Assembly: GCA_001275005.1 (NCBI GenBank)
Contig: JWZX01003284.1
Span: 1-46,570, forward strand
Reading direction: 5' to 3'
DNA: 46,570 nt
Source: Chrysochromulina tobinii
Taxonomy: Eukaryota; Haptophyta; Prymnesiales; Chrysochromulinaceae
The notes under the pieces were generated by a model that worked only from the letters and a program-made list of their open reading frames with translations, was not told the origin of the DNA and made no database searches. How positions within the stretch are numbered: position 1 is the first letter of the stretch; each line of letters starts with the position of its first letter. This document shows positions 8,359-18,600 of this stretch, piece after piece. The position numbers were made by a program, and so were the translations under genes.

Positions 8359-11300
8359 ATGCCATACATTGACCTGCCCGGCAGTGCCATGAAGCGTGGC
8401 TTTAGATTGAGCCGCGCCGCAGCGAACCGGCCGTACCGCGAGTGGACGGACGAGGGGCCGCAGCAACCGTCCATGGACGCGGGCTACTCTCCGGTGGACG
8501 ACAAGCGTGCCAAGCGTGAGGCGGCAATCGTCGTGCAGCGGTGGTACCGCCGGCAGCTGCTCAAGTTCGCCACCTTCGGGCCGGTCATATTCACGCGGCG
8601 CGACGGCAAGCTCGCCGATTTTGGCTCGCTCTCGTTCCTCGGCGGCACGCGGATCGCCTACTACATTCGCATCTCGGACACTACGTCATCGGCTATGCTC
8701 TCGCACTTCTTGGAGAAGTATTGGCGGCTGCCGCGACCGGACGTGCTCATCTCGGTCACGGGCTCTGCCGCATCGCTCCAGCTGACCTCGCAGCTGCAGC
8801 GGGTCTTCGACCGCGGCCTCGCGTCGGCGGCCGCGATGACGAACGCGTGGATCTTCACCGGAGGCACGGACAGCGGCGTGATGAAGCTCGTAGGCGAGGC
8901 GATGCATAAGTACGGGCTGGTGGACGTGCCGGTCGTGGGCGTCGCGCCGTGGGGCGCGATTGCGGGGCGCAAGGAGCTGAGCGACAAGAAGGGTCAAACC
9001 ATCGAGGTGATGGCATGGCAATACGAGTGCGCCTCTGCGTGCGCCTCTGAGTGCGCCTCCGAGTGCGTCCAATTGCCTGCCTCATCAGGTGATGTACGGC
9101 AAGACCGGGATGGACACTGTCGGCCGCCTCAACCCCTACCACACGCATCAGATCCTCGTGGACGCGCCGGACGGCGGGAGCGAGGCCACCGCCTGGGGCT
9201 CGGAGATCGGGCTGAGATCGCGCCTCGAGCGCACGTACGCGATCACAGTGATAGATGGCCATTGATGACCTCTGATTGCCTCCCTCATCAGGCTCGGAGA
9301 TCGGGCTGAGATCGCGCCTCGAGCGCACGTACGCGGTCGCAGTGATAGATGGCCATTGATGACCTCTGATTGCCTCCCTCATCAGGTATGCGATCTCGAA
9401 GGGCGTGCCCGTAGTGCAGCTCGTCATCCAGGGCGGACTGGGCACGCTCGACACGTGCATCGCTTCCGCTGAGCTCGGATCGCCGTTACTCATCCTCGCC
9501 GACTCGGGCGGCGCGGCCACGGCCATCGCGCAGTTCTGCACGGGGGGAGAATCGGGGGGAGGTGTGTGAGTGCATGCGGAGTGCCTCGCGGACTACATCT
9601 CTGAGTGCATTCTGATGGCATCTCTGAGTGCATGCTGAGTGCCTCGCGGACTGCATCTCTGAGTGCATGCTGATGGCATCTCTGAGTGCATGCTGATTAC
9701 ATCCCTCATCGCGGATTGCATCTCTGAGTGCATTCTGATGGCTGATGGCGCATCCGCTCTGAGTGCATGCTGATTACATATCTGAGTGCATGCTGATTGC
9801 ATCTCTGAGTGCATGCTGATAGTGCATCCGCTCTGGCGGTGGGGGATTCTGATTGCCACGGATTGCCACGGATTGCCACGGATTGCAGCACGCTCTGACG
9901 GGTTGGGGATTCACGTGGAATCCTCGACGCGCTCGAGAGTGCCGTGTGATTGCATCTGTGAGTGCCGTGTGATTGCATCTTTGATTGCATGCTGACTGCC
10001 TCTGTGAGTGCATGCTGCTGAGTGCAGGAGGGGACATCGACGCGGTTGAGAGCGCCGACTTCATCGCGCAGGAGCCCAAGCTGCGCCAGCTCAAGTCGCT
10101 CAACGACGAGCGCGGGGGCACGTTGCTCAGCTTCTTCAAGCTGCAGGATGAGGACTCTCAGCAGAACATGTCGAGCGCCATCTTGGGCGCGCTCTTCCGG
10201 AACCTGATGTTCCACCAGCCGGGCCAGGCGGTGGGCAGCTCCATCACGCCGGCCATGCAGCGCCTGGCCAAGCGCCGTTCTGAAGTGTACGACGGCGCGG
10301 CGGTGGTGAAGGCGGCGACAGATGAGATCTTCAAGCGTTACCTCGATCAGATGCAGGTGTGTGATTGCCCTCGATTGGTTGCTGTGATGGCCTCACTCAT
10401 CACAGAGGCACGGGATTCCCGCTGATGGCCTCACTCATACAGAGGCACGCGGGATTGCCGCTGATGGCCTCACTCATCACAGAGGCACGCGGGACTGCCG
10501 CTGATGGCAACGATGTGCGACTGATCGGCATGATGTACGGCCATGGGCATGTACATACGATTATACATACGATTATACATACGACTGATCGGCATGATGG
10601 CTTCCCTCGGCAGCGCGCGCTGCTGCTCACTGTCAAGTGGAATCAGCCAAGCTTCGCGAGGCGCATTCTCGTCGACCTGCCACCCTCGCACGATCACACG
10701 CGCCCGATGCGTAAGATGCTTCAGCATGCGATAGGACAGCGCCGGCTGGAGATCGTGCGCCTGCTGCTCGAGCGCCCAGGTGCGATCTCCCTTGATGACC
10801 ACTGATTGCATGCCAATGGCACCCGATCGTGCGCCTGCTGCTGCTCGGACGTTCAGGCACCGCAATCTCGTCTGTCAGCCTGTGCCAGCTGTACTTGCTT
10901 GAGGACCCGTACAATTACTTACGCCGAGATCTCGCGCTCCAGGCGAGATTACAGCGAGCTCTGAGCGAGATCGCGCGAGATGGGAACACACAGGCCCAAT
11001 GGGGTTCCGCCTACCTTCTCTTCCGCAACACGGTTGGACCCACGCTTCGAGCGGTCACGCCGCTGCTCGGCGGCATCATCGAGAATCAGCGTCTTTGCAC
11101 GCACGCCGATGTCTTCTTCTGGTGAGTGCCCTCTGATGGCGCCTCTAATGGCCTGTGATGGCCTGTGATGATGGCCTCTGATTGCATTTCTGGTGAGTGC
11201 CCTCTGATGGCGCCTCTGACGGCGCCTTTGATGGCCTCTGATGATGGCCTCTGATTGCATCTGATGGCCTCCCTCATCAGGTGCGTCTTCATGGGCGACG

Positions 11301-14300
11301 TGCGCCTCGCGCGCGAGCTCTGGGCCTACGTGGAGCATCCCCTGCACTGCGCACTGATCGCAAGCCACGTGCTCAACGTGATCGCGTCGCGCGCGTCGGC
11401 TGCCAAGATTGAGGCGCGCGCGGCGGCGGCCGAGATAGAAGCTTGGGCGATGGGCGTGATGGACGAAATCCAGGAGCAGGAGGTCGGCCACTGGCTGCTC
11501 TCGCAGCACGTGCCTGCGTGGGGGCTCGGCTCGATCGTCGATCTCGCCCTCCAGGTGCGATCTCCCTTGATGAGCACTGATTGCATGCTGAGTGCACTCC
11601 CTCGGTTCGATCGTCGATCTCGCACCCTCCGATGGAGCTCGTGAGGAGATCGTCGATCTCGCACCCTCCGATGGAGCTCGTGAGGAGATCGTCGATCTCG
11701 CACCCTCCGATGGAGTTCGTGAGCTTCCTCGGATGGCCTGATGGCCTCGGATTGCCTATGATGGCCTCTGATTGCCTCTGATTGCCTCTGATTGCCACTC
11801 ATGAGCTCTTCGATCTCGATCTCGCCCCCCAGATGGAGCTCAAGACCTTCCTCGCGCATCGTCACTGCCAGTCGCTGATGGATCTACGATGGCGCGGCGG
11901 CTTCCCGGTGCTTACCTCTAGGCCTCTGATGGCCTCTGATGGCCTCTGATAGCCTCTGATGGCCTCTGATGGCCTCTGATGGCCTCTGATGGCCTCTGAT
12001 GGCCTCTGATGGCCTCTGATGGCCTCTGATGGCCTCTGATGGCCTCTGATGCGCGGCGGCTTCCGTGCCTTCAGGGCTCCGGCTGCATCGTGCCTGCGTC
12101 CCACTCGATGCCCCTCATTTCTGCGTGGATGCTCTTCCCCTTGTTGAACCCGTACTTGCGGCGCGACGCTGAGGGCAAGTCCGGCGAACGCTCATCCAAT
12201 GCCCCAACCCATTCCCCCGGGGGATCTTCGACTTTTGGCAACGATGGGTACGATGAGGATGATGACTTCTGATGACCTGTGATGACTTCTGATGACCTCT
12301 GATGACCTCTGATGACCTCTGATGGCCTCCCTCATCAGGTACGATGAGGATGATGGGCAAGTCAGCCCGATTGGGGAGGATCCCGAGCTCTTGCTCGGGG
12401 CGCTCGCGGAGGCGCTCAACCTCAAGGAGTACGTCTGATGGCTTCTGATGAGCTTTGATTCCCTCTGAGTGCCTCTCATCGCCTCTGATGGCCTCTGATG
12501 GCCTCCAGTGGCCTCCAATGGCCTCTGAGTGCCTCTGATGGCCTCTGAGTGCCCTGAGTGCCTCTGATGGCGCCCCTGTCTCAGGTTCGAGAAGAAGAAG
12601 GCACGGGCCGCTCTCGATGTCGAGGCGGAGAAGAAGCGCCTTGAGGTGGAGAAGGAGAGTGCTCTGCAGAAGGCGCTGGCGGAGGCTGCGCGTGCAAAGG
12701 CAAAGGAGGAGTGGGCGGCGCAGCGTGCTGCTCAAGAGGCACGCTCGGGCGCGGGCGTGGTGGACCCACGTCACCAGAGGTCACCTGATCAGAGGTCACC
12801 TGAGGATCTCCGCGATCTCCCTCCGAAGAAGGCATTCAAGAGCGTCGCGGTCAACGTGATGGAGATGGATGACAAGCGCGGGGTGGGTGTAGATGGATCA
12901 CCAACTAAGCGGCTCGCGGTCACGCTCCGCGCCCTCTCCCTTCGTCGGGAAGGCTCGCAGTCCGCTCTGCTCGGGCGCTCATTCAAGCACCAGCAGACCT
13001 TCTCGCACTCGGTCAAAAGTCTCGTCAACCGCGGGTTTCGTGACGCACCGGAGGTGGCCAAGAGACCCAAGAGTGTGAATGTGAATGGCTTCTACTCAGT
13101 GCTCTTGATTGCGTCCCTCATCAGGTGGCCAAGAGACCCAAGAGTGGTTTCTACTCAGTGCCCCTGGTCAAGTACTGCATGCGCGCCGTGTCGCACGTGC
13201 TCTTCTTGTGCCTCTATTTCGAGGTCTGCACCCATCTGCTCACCTCGCTGATGACCTCTGATGACATCGGATTGCTTCTGATGACCTCTTGATTTCCTAC
13301 CTCATCAGGTCCTCACCCATCTGCTCACGGTGGATCAGCTCTGGGCCATGTCACCGAGGCTGCCGCCGCTCACGTGGGCCGAGCTGATGCTGATCGTCTG
13401 GTCCCTTACACTGGGGTACGAGCATCGGCAGCGCGACTACCTGATGAAAACGTACGGGCTGATTGCGGACTCATGGCTCAAGTCACTTGTGAACACGGCG
13501 CACATGGTGATGAATGCCGCCATCGGGCTGCGCCTCGTCACGCGGATCCCGGGCTTCGAGTTCGCCTCGGCGTATACGGCCTATCAGACGCTAGTCTCGT
13601 TCGACGCCGTCCTCATGTGTTGCGAGACGTTCACTTTCATGTGGACTTCACACAATTTCGGCATCCTGGCGATCACGCTCGTGCAGATGATGATCGACCT
13701 CTCGCTATTCCTCGTCTTCTTCTCGGTCATTATCGTCGGCTTCTGCTTCGCGCTCGTCGGCCTCTCAGAGACGGTGATTGCAGCTGATTGCGTCTGAGTG
13801 GCCCTTTGATTGCGTCTGCTTCGCACTCGTGGCCTCTCAGAGACGGTGATTGCAGATGATTGCGTCTGAATGGCCCTTTGAGTGCGCCTGATGGCCTCCC
13901 TCATCAGGCTGGAGAACACGATCTACTCTCCGCAGCCACTTTCGAAGACATCAAATCCGCGGGCCACACCCTCTCCGGCGCCGCCGTCGCCGCCGCATCC
14001 GTCGCTTCGGATTCTATTCGGGCCGGCATCACGTCGGCGTCGGCGTCGGGTGGTCGACGCCTATCAGTCGACGCGACGGACTCTGTGGACCGGCGTCTGC
14101 TGTCGGCCATCGACATGCTCGGCGGCGGTGGTGGTGGCGGCGGAGGCGTGCAGACCGAGCCCCTGGCGCTCTATTGGCAACCTTTCTGGTACATGTACGC
14201 CGAGTTTGACATCGATGTGCTTCGTCAAGTGCCCTTCGCTCTCCCGCTAATGTGGGTGTACGTGCTGCTCGCCAACGTTGTGCTCGTCAACATGCTGATC

Positions 14301-15262
14301 GCGATGTTTGCGGACACGTACACGCGCATCAAGCGGAACGCGGAGGTCGAGTATCAGTATCAGCACTACCTTCACATCTTCGAGTACCAGCACGTCGTGC
14401 ACCATCTGCCGCCGCCCTTCAATGCTCCCATGCTGCTCTGGGATGCCTGCCGCGCATGCTTCCGCTCGACCGAGGCCCTGGAGCGGCTCGTCCGAATGGA
14501 CTTTGGCGCCTTTCCAGAGCGTGAGTACCTGGAGCTGTATGGGGCGGCGCCGCTGCTTCATGGGGCAGGTTCCTCGGGCAGCTCCACTCTGAGCCGCAAG
14601 TGCGTGCTTGGCTCTTGCTCTGATGCGCTCTGATGCGCTCTGATGCGCTCTGATGGGCTCTGATGGGCTCTTATGGGCTCTGATGGGCTCTGATTGGTTG
14701 AGAGCCTGTGCGCGCCACTGATGACCTGCGATGACCTCTGATGACCTCCGATGCCCTGTGATGGCCCACTGATGCCCGCTGATGACCTCTGATTGCCTCC
14801 CTCCTCAGGTATGTTCAGCGATTCCTCAAGGCTCGCGCGGAGGTGACGAACCACTGATGACCTCTGATTGCCTCCCTCAGGTATGTTCAGCGATTCCTCA
14901 AGGCTCGCGCGGAGGTGACGAACCAGACGTCGCAGGCGGCGCTCGTGCGCCGTATTGAGCAGATGGTCGACGATCTTGAGGAGAGCCTGCAGCACGAGTT
15001 CGAGCACATCAGCAACAGCCTCGTGGCGCAGCGCGACGAGACGAACCGCAAGTTTAAGTACATTGTGGCCGCCGTCGACCGCGCGGCACGCGGCGAGGTC
15101 GCCAAGTCGAGCCAGGTGGGCGTGCAGGCGATGAAGGAGGCAGTCCGCGCCCCCACCACCTCGCCGCCTGCGACGTTGCGCACGGCACCGCAGGGCGGCG
15201 GCGGCGGTGGCGGCGGGCCCGGCGGTGCGGCCCAGCCCAAGAGGATACAAAGGCAGGTTTAG
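8359..15262 (+). CDS. TRPM-like cation channel with N-terminal SLOG domain
   Basis: Fifteen exons: 8359-9006, 9089-9234, 9386-9561, 10028-10356, 10614-10779, 10857-11121, 11281-11554, 11833-11907, 12075-12247, 12339-12428, 12585-13053, 13125-13223, 13309-13773, 13908-14599, 14881-15262. They sum to 1483 codons in frame. An IQ-like helix (IVVQRWYRRQ, about 55) precedes a TRPM-type SLOG/LSDAT domain (about 70-335): ISVTGSAASL, WIFTGGTDSGVMKLVGEA, PVVGVAPWG, LNPYHTHQILVD, GVPVVQLVIQGG. TRPM helical repeats follow. S1-S5 lie about 950-1120, then an unusually long Ala/Gly-rich turret (about 1126-1190), pore segment YWQPFWYMYAEFDID, S6 with VNMLIAMFADTY, and TRP-region EYQHVVHHLPPPF. The C-terminus is a coiled coil (RRIEQMVDDLEESLQHEFEH), without Nudix or alpha-kinase enzyme domains. 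Predicted plasma- or endo-membrane Ca2+/cation channel; ligand unknown. Confidence 0.88.
9198..9385 (+). repeat. 94-bp tandem duplication of exon end plus intron
   Basis: 9198-9291 and 9292-9385 are direct repeats of 94 nt differing at only two positions that I can see. Each holds the last 37 nt of exon 2, the donor GTACGC and an intron ending CTCATCAG. Including the second exon copy would add 37 nt and break the frame, so the mature message should skip it: donor 9235, acceptor 9385. Confidence 0.85.
9562..10027 (+). repeat. Long repetitive intron (CTGAGTGCATGCTGAT type)
   Basis: 466-bp intron of the TRPM-like gene. From 9567 to 10020 it consists of degenerate copies of TCTGAGTGCATGCTGATTGC, with a short GGATTGCCAC run (about 9850-9890). 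It is a variant of the CTGATGG arrays of the neighbouring introns. Confidence 0.7.
10387..10509 (+). repeat. Three ~37-bp tandem repeats inside an intron
   Basis: In the TRPM-like intron 10357-10613, a unit starting GATGGCCTCACTCATCACAG is present three times with small changes. It is followed by three copies of CATACGATTATA-type sequence at about 10553-10590. Each unit itself resembles a CTGATGG...CATCACAG intron end. Confidence 0.7.
10751..10856 (+). repeat. Exon-end sequence repeated at intron 3' end
   Basis: Exon 5 ends at 10751-10779 with GATCGTGCGCCTGCTGCTCG... and the following 77-bp intron ends at 10825-10856 with GATCGTGCGCCTGCTGCTGC..., both finishing in CAG at a splice junction. 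The region between copies holds only TGATGACCACTGATTG. Confidence 0.85.
11609..11723 (+). repeat. Three 39-bp repeats combining the two exon edges
   Basis: In the intron 11555-11832, three units of 39 nt read GATCGTCGATCTCGCACCCT then CCGATGGAGCTCGTGAG. The first part copies the end of exon 7 (GATCGTCGATCTCGCCCTCC) and the second part copies the start of exon 8 (ATGGAGCTC). The units therefore look like the exon-exon junction sequence itself. Confidence 0.8.
11923..12050 (+). repeat. (CCTCTGATGG)n minisatellite in an intron
   Basis: About 13 head-to-tail copies of the 10-mer CCTCTGATGG, nearly perfect, in the TRPM-like intron 11908-12074. Because 10 is not a multiple of 3, the TGA falls in all three frames, and CTGAT is close to a branch-point consensus. 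The exon 8 end (11888-11907, GATGGCGCGGCGGCTTCCCG) recurs just before the acceptor (12048-12074). Confidence 0.9.
12248..12355 (+). repeat. Donor-side sequence repeated at the acceptor
   Basis: The intron 12248-12338 begins GTACGATGAGGATGATG and the next exon (from 12339) begins with the same 17 nt. Splicing at either copy's GT/AG boundary gives NDGYDEDDGQ in frame. Confidence 0.85.
13054..13146 (+). repeat. Donor-side sequence repeated at the acceptor
   Basis: Intron 13054-13124 starts GTGGCCAAGAGACCCAAGAG and exon 12 (13125) starts with the same bases; TTCTACTCAGTG downstream is also shared. The copies flank a 71-bp intron ending CCTCATCAG. Confidence 0.85.
13224..13329 (+). repeat. Donor-side sequence repeated at the acceptor
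   Basis: Intron 13224-13308 starts GTCTGCACCCATCTGCTCAC and exon 13 starts GTCCTCACCCATCTGCTCAC. Between them lie GATGACCTCTGATG-type repeats and CTCATCAG. Confidence 0.85.
13742..13850 (+). repeat. Exon 13 end duplicated inside the following intron
   Basis: TCTGCTTCGCGCTCG...GAGACGGTGATTGCAG spans the exon 13 end and donor (13742-13780). It recurs as TCTGCTTCGCACTCG...GAGACGGTGATTGCAG at about 13816-13853, within the intron 13774-13907. The second copy carries its own potential donor. Confidence 0.8.
14809..14926 (+). repeat. Exon 15 start duplicated with an intron between
   Basis: 14809-14853 and 14881-14925 are the same ~45 nt beginning GTATGTTCAGCGATTCCTCA. Each is preceded by an intron-like 3' end (CCTCCTCAG, CCCTCAG). 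Using the first copy up to its internal GAG|GTGACG donor adds 34 nt and breaks the frame, so the second copy is the likely exon start. Confidence 0.85.
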
Positions 15263-15643
15263 AGAATGAGTGGCCCGGAACGGAAAGAGGAATCCGAACC
15301 GTAACGGGCTGTCTTCAACTTTCAAGAGACGCAAGAAGACTAGCGTACAGTGATGCGAAACAAGCCGCACGATGCTTATGGTATACACTGACGTACGGGA
15401 GAGGTTCGTGTACGTGTAGAATTACCGTCGCCTCACATATCCAACATCTTTTGCTCGGACGCTCCTCGCTCGCGGCGCGGCGCGCCCACATTCAGCGACA
15501 GGAATCACCGCGCACCCTCCAAGAGCACAGCTCAGCGAGCGCGTGTGCTCTAATCGCAGCACGCGCCAGCCTCTGCCGGACTCCGGACCCCGCTGGCTCC
15601 GCCTGCCGAGGACCCTCGGGAAATCTTACGCCTGTGGGGAAAT
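15263..15643. other. Convergent intergenic region
   Basis: 381 bp between the 3' ends of the TRPM-like gene and the large minus-strand gene. I see no gene; it should hold both 3' UTRs and polyadenylation signals, none of which match AATAAA clearly. Confidence 0.3.
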
Positions 15644-18600
15644 CTACGCCATGCCCATCGCCGTGCCCAGCACGTGCTGCGCGAGCGCCCGGACGCGCCC
15701 GTCGGCCTCCTGCTGCGAGGCGAGCCGGTAAAGACCGCTGAGGAGCGCCTCGCCGCCCATGACGGCGCTGGCAGCGGTCTCCGGAGCGCCGTCGTGGGCG
15801 CCGCCGCTGACGCCACCACCGCTAGCCGCAGTACTGCTGGTGAGCGCGCTGGTGACGGCAAGCACTACGCCGAGCAGCTTGACCGCTGCCAGCCGCGCGT
15901 CCTCATGGGCGCTTCGACCGTCCGCCTTCGCGCGCTCGGCTAGGGCTGCGAGCGAGATCGCGTCGAGATGCGCTTGGCTGTGGAAAGCGAGCTCGAAGAG
16001 CGCCTGTGTGACCGGCGCGCCCGAGCGTCGCAGCAGCAACGGCAGCGCGCGTGCCGCGAGCACGGCCGCCGCGGGCGCCCCACCTTGCGCGTGCCGCATA
16101 CGCGTCGCGAGTGTGATGATGGCCAGCGCGTGCGAGAGTGTGGTGCTGTCCCCGAGCAGCGCATCCACGCATCGCTCCATCGAGCGCTCAATCGACCAGC
16201 CAGCAGCGAAGGTCGCGCCGTCCGTGCCCGCACACGTGGCCTCTGCCCAGTCGCCACCCTCGCCCATCCCCCGAGTGGACCCCTCGCCCATCCCCTGAGT
16301 GGAACCCTCGCGCGGGGCCCCTTGGAGCCCCACACACCACGTACGAGCCAGCAGGTCGACGCAGCCCATTCCGAGGCGCTCGAGGGCCTCCAGCGCGACA
16401 CGCGTCGTATCGGGCTCCTGCGCGGCACGCGGGCCGTTGGACAGCGGCGCGGCGCGCAGTACGGAGATGAGAGCCCCTGAGGAGCGACTGATGGCCGTAC
16501 TCACAGGGGCTGGATGCAGCACGACGGCGCAGCACAGGTAGTAGAGCGCGAGTCCACTGGTCGCATGAGCAGCGAGCTCTCGAGGCCTTCGACCCAGGGC
16601 AGCCACGCGCGCCAGCATAGTCTCGAGCGCAACTGCAGGCGGCAGGCGCGCCAGGAGAGCGCTCGCCATTTTGCGCACCGGCTGCTGCTCGGCGCCATCG
16701 GATACACGGGCAAGCAAAGCGCGTGCGCACGAGGGTAGCTCGGCGGCCAAGGAGGGCGCCACCGCGTCAGCCGATGCCAAGGCGACCGGTACAACGGCGT
16801 CCGAAACGGCAGCCGTTTCGGACGCCGCCTCGTCGTTTTCTGCGTGCCCACCGCCGCCACCGCCGCCGCCTACGCCGCCGTCGCCTCCGCCTTCGCCGTC
16901 GCCTCCGCCGTCGCCGCCCCCGCGCTCGAAAGCCCCCGCGGCAGAGCATCCGTCGCCTCCAAAGCGTCGCCGGGCAAGGGACGCCCGGCACGACGCCCAC
17001 CCAGCCATCCTCAGGCAGCATCTGTAGGAGTAACAGCGGACGCAGACGGTCGTACAGCATCGGATCCGCGTTCGCGCCCGCAACCGCCGTGGCTGCGGCG
17101 GCGGCGTGTGCCTCGGGTTGAGTGGAGCCTTTGCAGTTGGACCCTTTGCAGTTGGTCCCTTTGCAGACCACCTCGAGTCGTACCACTGCCGCTCGCACGA
17201 CGAGCGCCTGCCACGCGTCGTGTCCCCGCGTTATGGCGAGCATACGCTTGAGTACCTGCAGCGAGCAGACGTCCTGTGCGGCCGCAAAGAACTTCGGTGC
17301 ATGCAAGCCGGAAGGCGCGAGGCCACGTGCTCTCATCGAGGTTCGTCACCCAGCCCTCGAGAGCCCCGCAGTAGCAGCACGCCGCCCTCGCCGGCGTCCG
17401 CCGCTACACCTGCTGTACCTGCCGCGTCCGCTGCACCCCCACCGCTGCTGCTGCTGCTCGCAGCGGTCGCGCTAGCGGTGCGGTGGCCCGTGCCGGTGCG
17501 CTGGTCCGTGCCGGTTCTGTGATCCGTGCCAACGAAAGCGGCCTGCGCTGGCGGCCCGAAGTGCGCCGGGCTGGTGAGCAGCGGGAACGGTGCAACGGGT
17601 GTCTCCGCACACACCTCCCGAGGAGCTGCGGCGCCGTCTTTGAGAGCATCGATGACGGCACCGATCGTCTCGGCGGCACCCCGAGGCCCTGCGAGCACCG
17701 CGGCCAAAGCCGCCTCGAGCGCAGCAGCGGCAGCGGCGGCAGCGGCGGCGGCAGCAGCAGCAGCAGCGGCAGCGGCAGCGGCAGCAGAAGGAAGAGGAGC
17801 GCCGTCTTGAGCAGCAGCGGCACTCTTGCCAGTGCTCTTGGCAGCCTCGGCTGGGGTTAGGCGGCTTGTGGAAGGAGCCGCCTTGGCCGCGGTGGGGCGG
17901 GCCGCTTCGAGAAGCTGAGGGAGCGTCACCGTCGGGTCCAGTCGTGCGAGCAAGCCCAGCCACTCCCCAACGGCTGGCCGTTGCCCAGGCTCGCTCGTCG
18001 CCCCTCCCTCTGGAGGCAAGGGGTGCTGCAGCGCGTGGCGCAGCACTCGCCTGGAGACCTGCGCCTCCGCCCGTCGCCCAAGCAAGCGGCTCAGGTCAGC
18101 GCCGCCCCCGGCCATGCGCATGAGCACCGCAAGCGCCACGGCGCGTTGCGTCGCCACCGGGGAGCCGAGCTTTTCTGCGAGATCCGCGAGCAGCTCTTCG
18201 GGATATGCATGCGCAAGGGCCGCGAGGGCCGTCACCACCGGCGCACTCGGTGCGTCCGTGGCTTGCAGTAGATTGAGCACAGGCTGTAGCAGCACGGCGG
18301 CGGTGGCGGCGGGGGCGGTGGCGCTGCCGCTGGTGGCGGCGCTGGAAGGTGCCTCAGCGGCGGCGGCGGGCAACGTGAGTATCGTGGGCAGGAGCATCTG
18401 GAGCATCGCAAGCGGAAGCGCCGCGTCCGCGAGGCTCGTGCAGCGTGCGCACAGGGCGGTGTACAGGCGCGGATGTAGCCGCTCGAACAAGGTGGCACGG
18501 CTGGACGTGTCGAGGGCTGCAAGCTGAAGGGCCAGAGCACAGAGAGCTTCGAAGCCCAGACGGGCGCGACATGCTTCGTCGTCCTCTCCCGGCAGCGGCA

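Noticed and set aside
9292-9328. Extra exon in the TRPM-like gene
   Set aside because: 37 nt long; its inclusion shifts the frame, and it duplicates the preceding exon end.
11923-12050. CRISPR-like regular repeat array
   Set aside because: The 10-nt units are contiguous without spacers and lie inside a eukaryotic intron.
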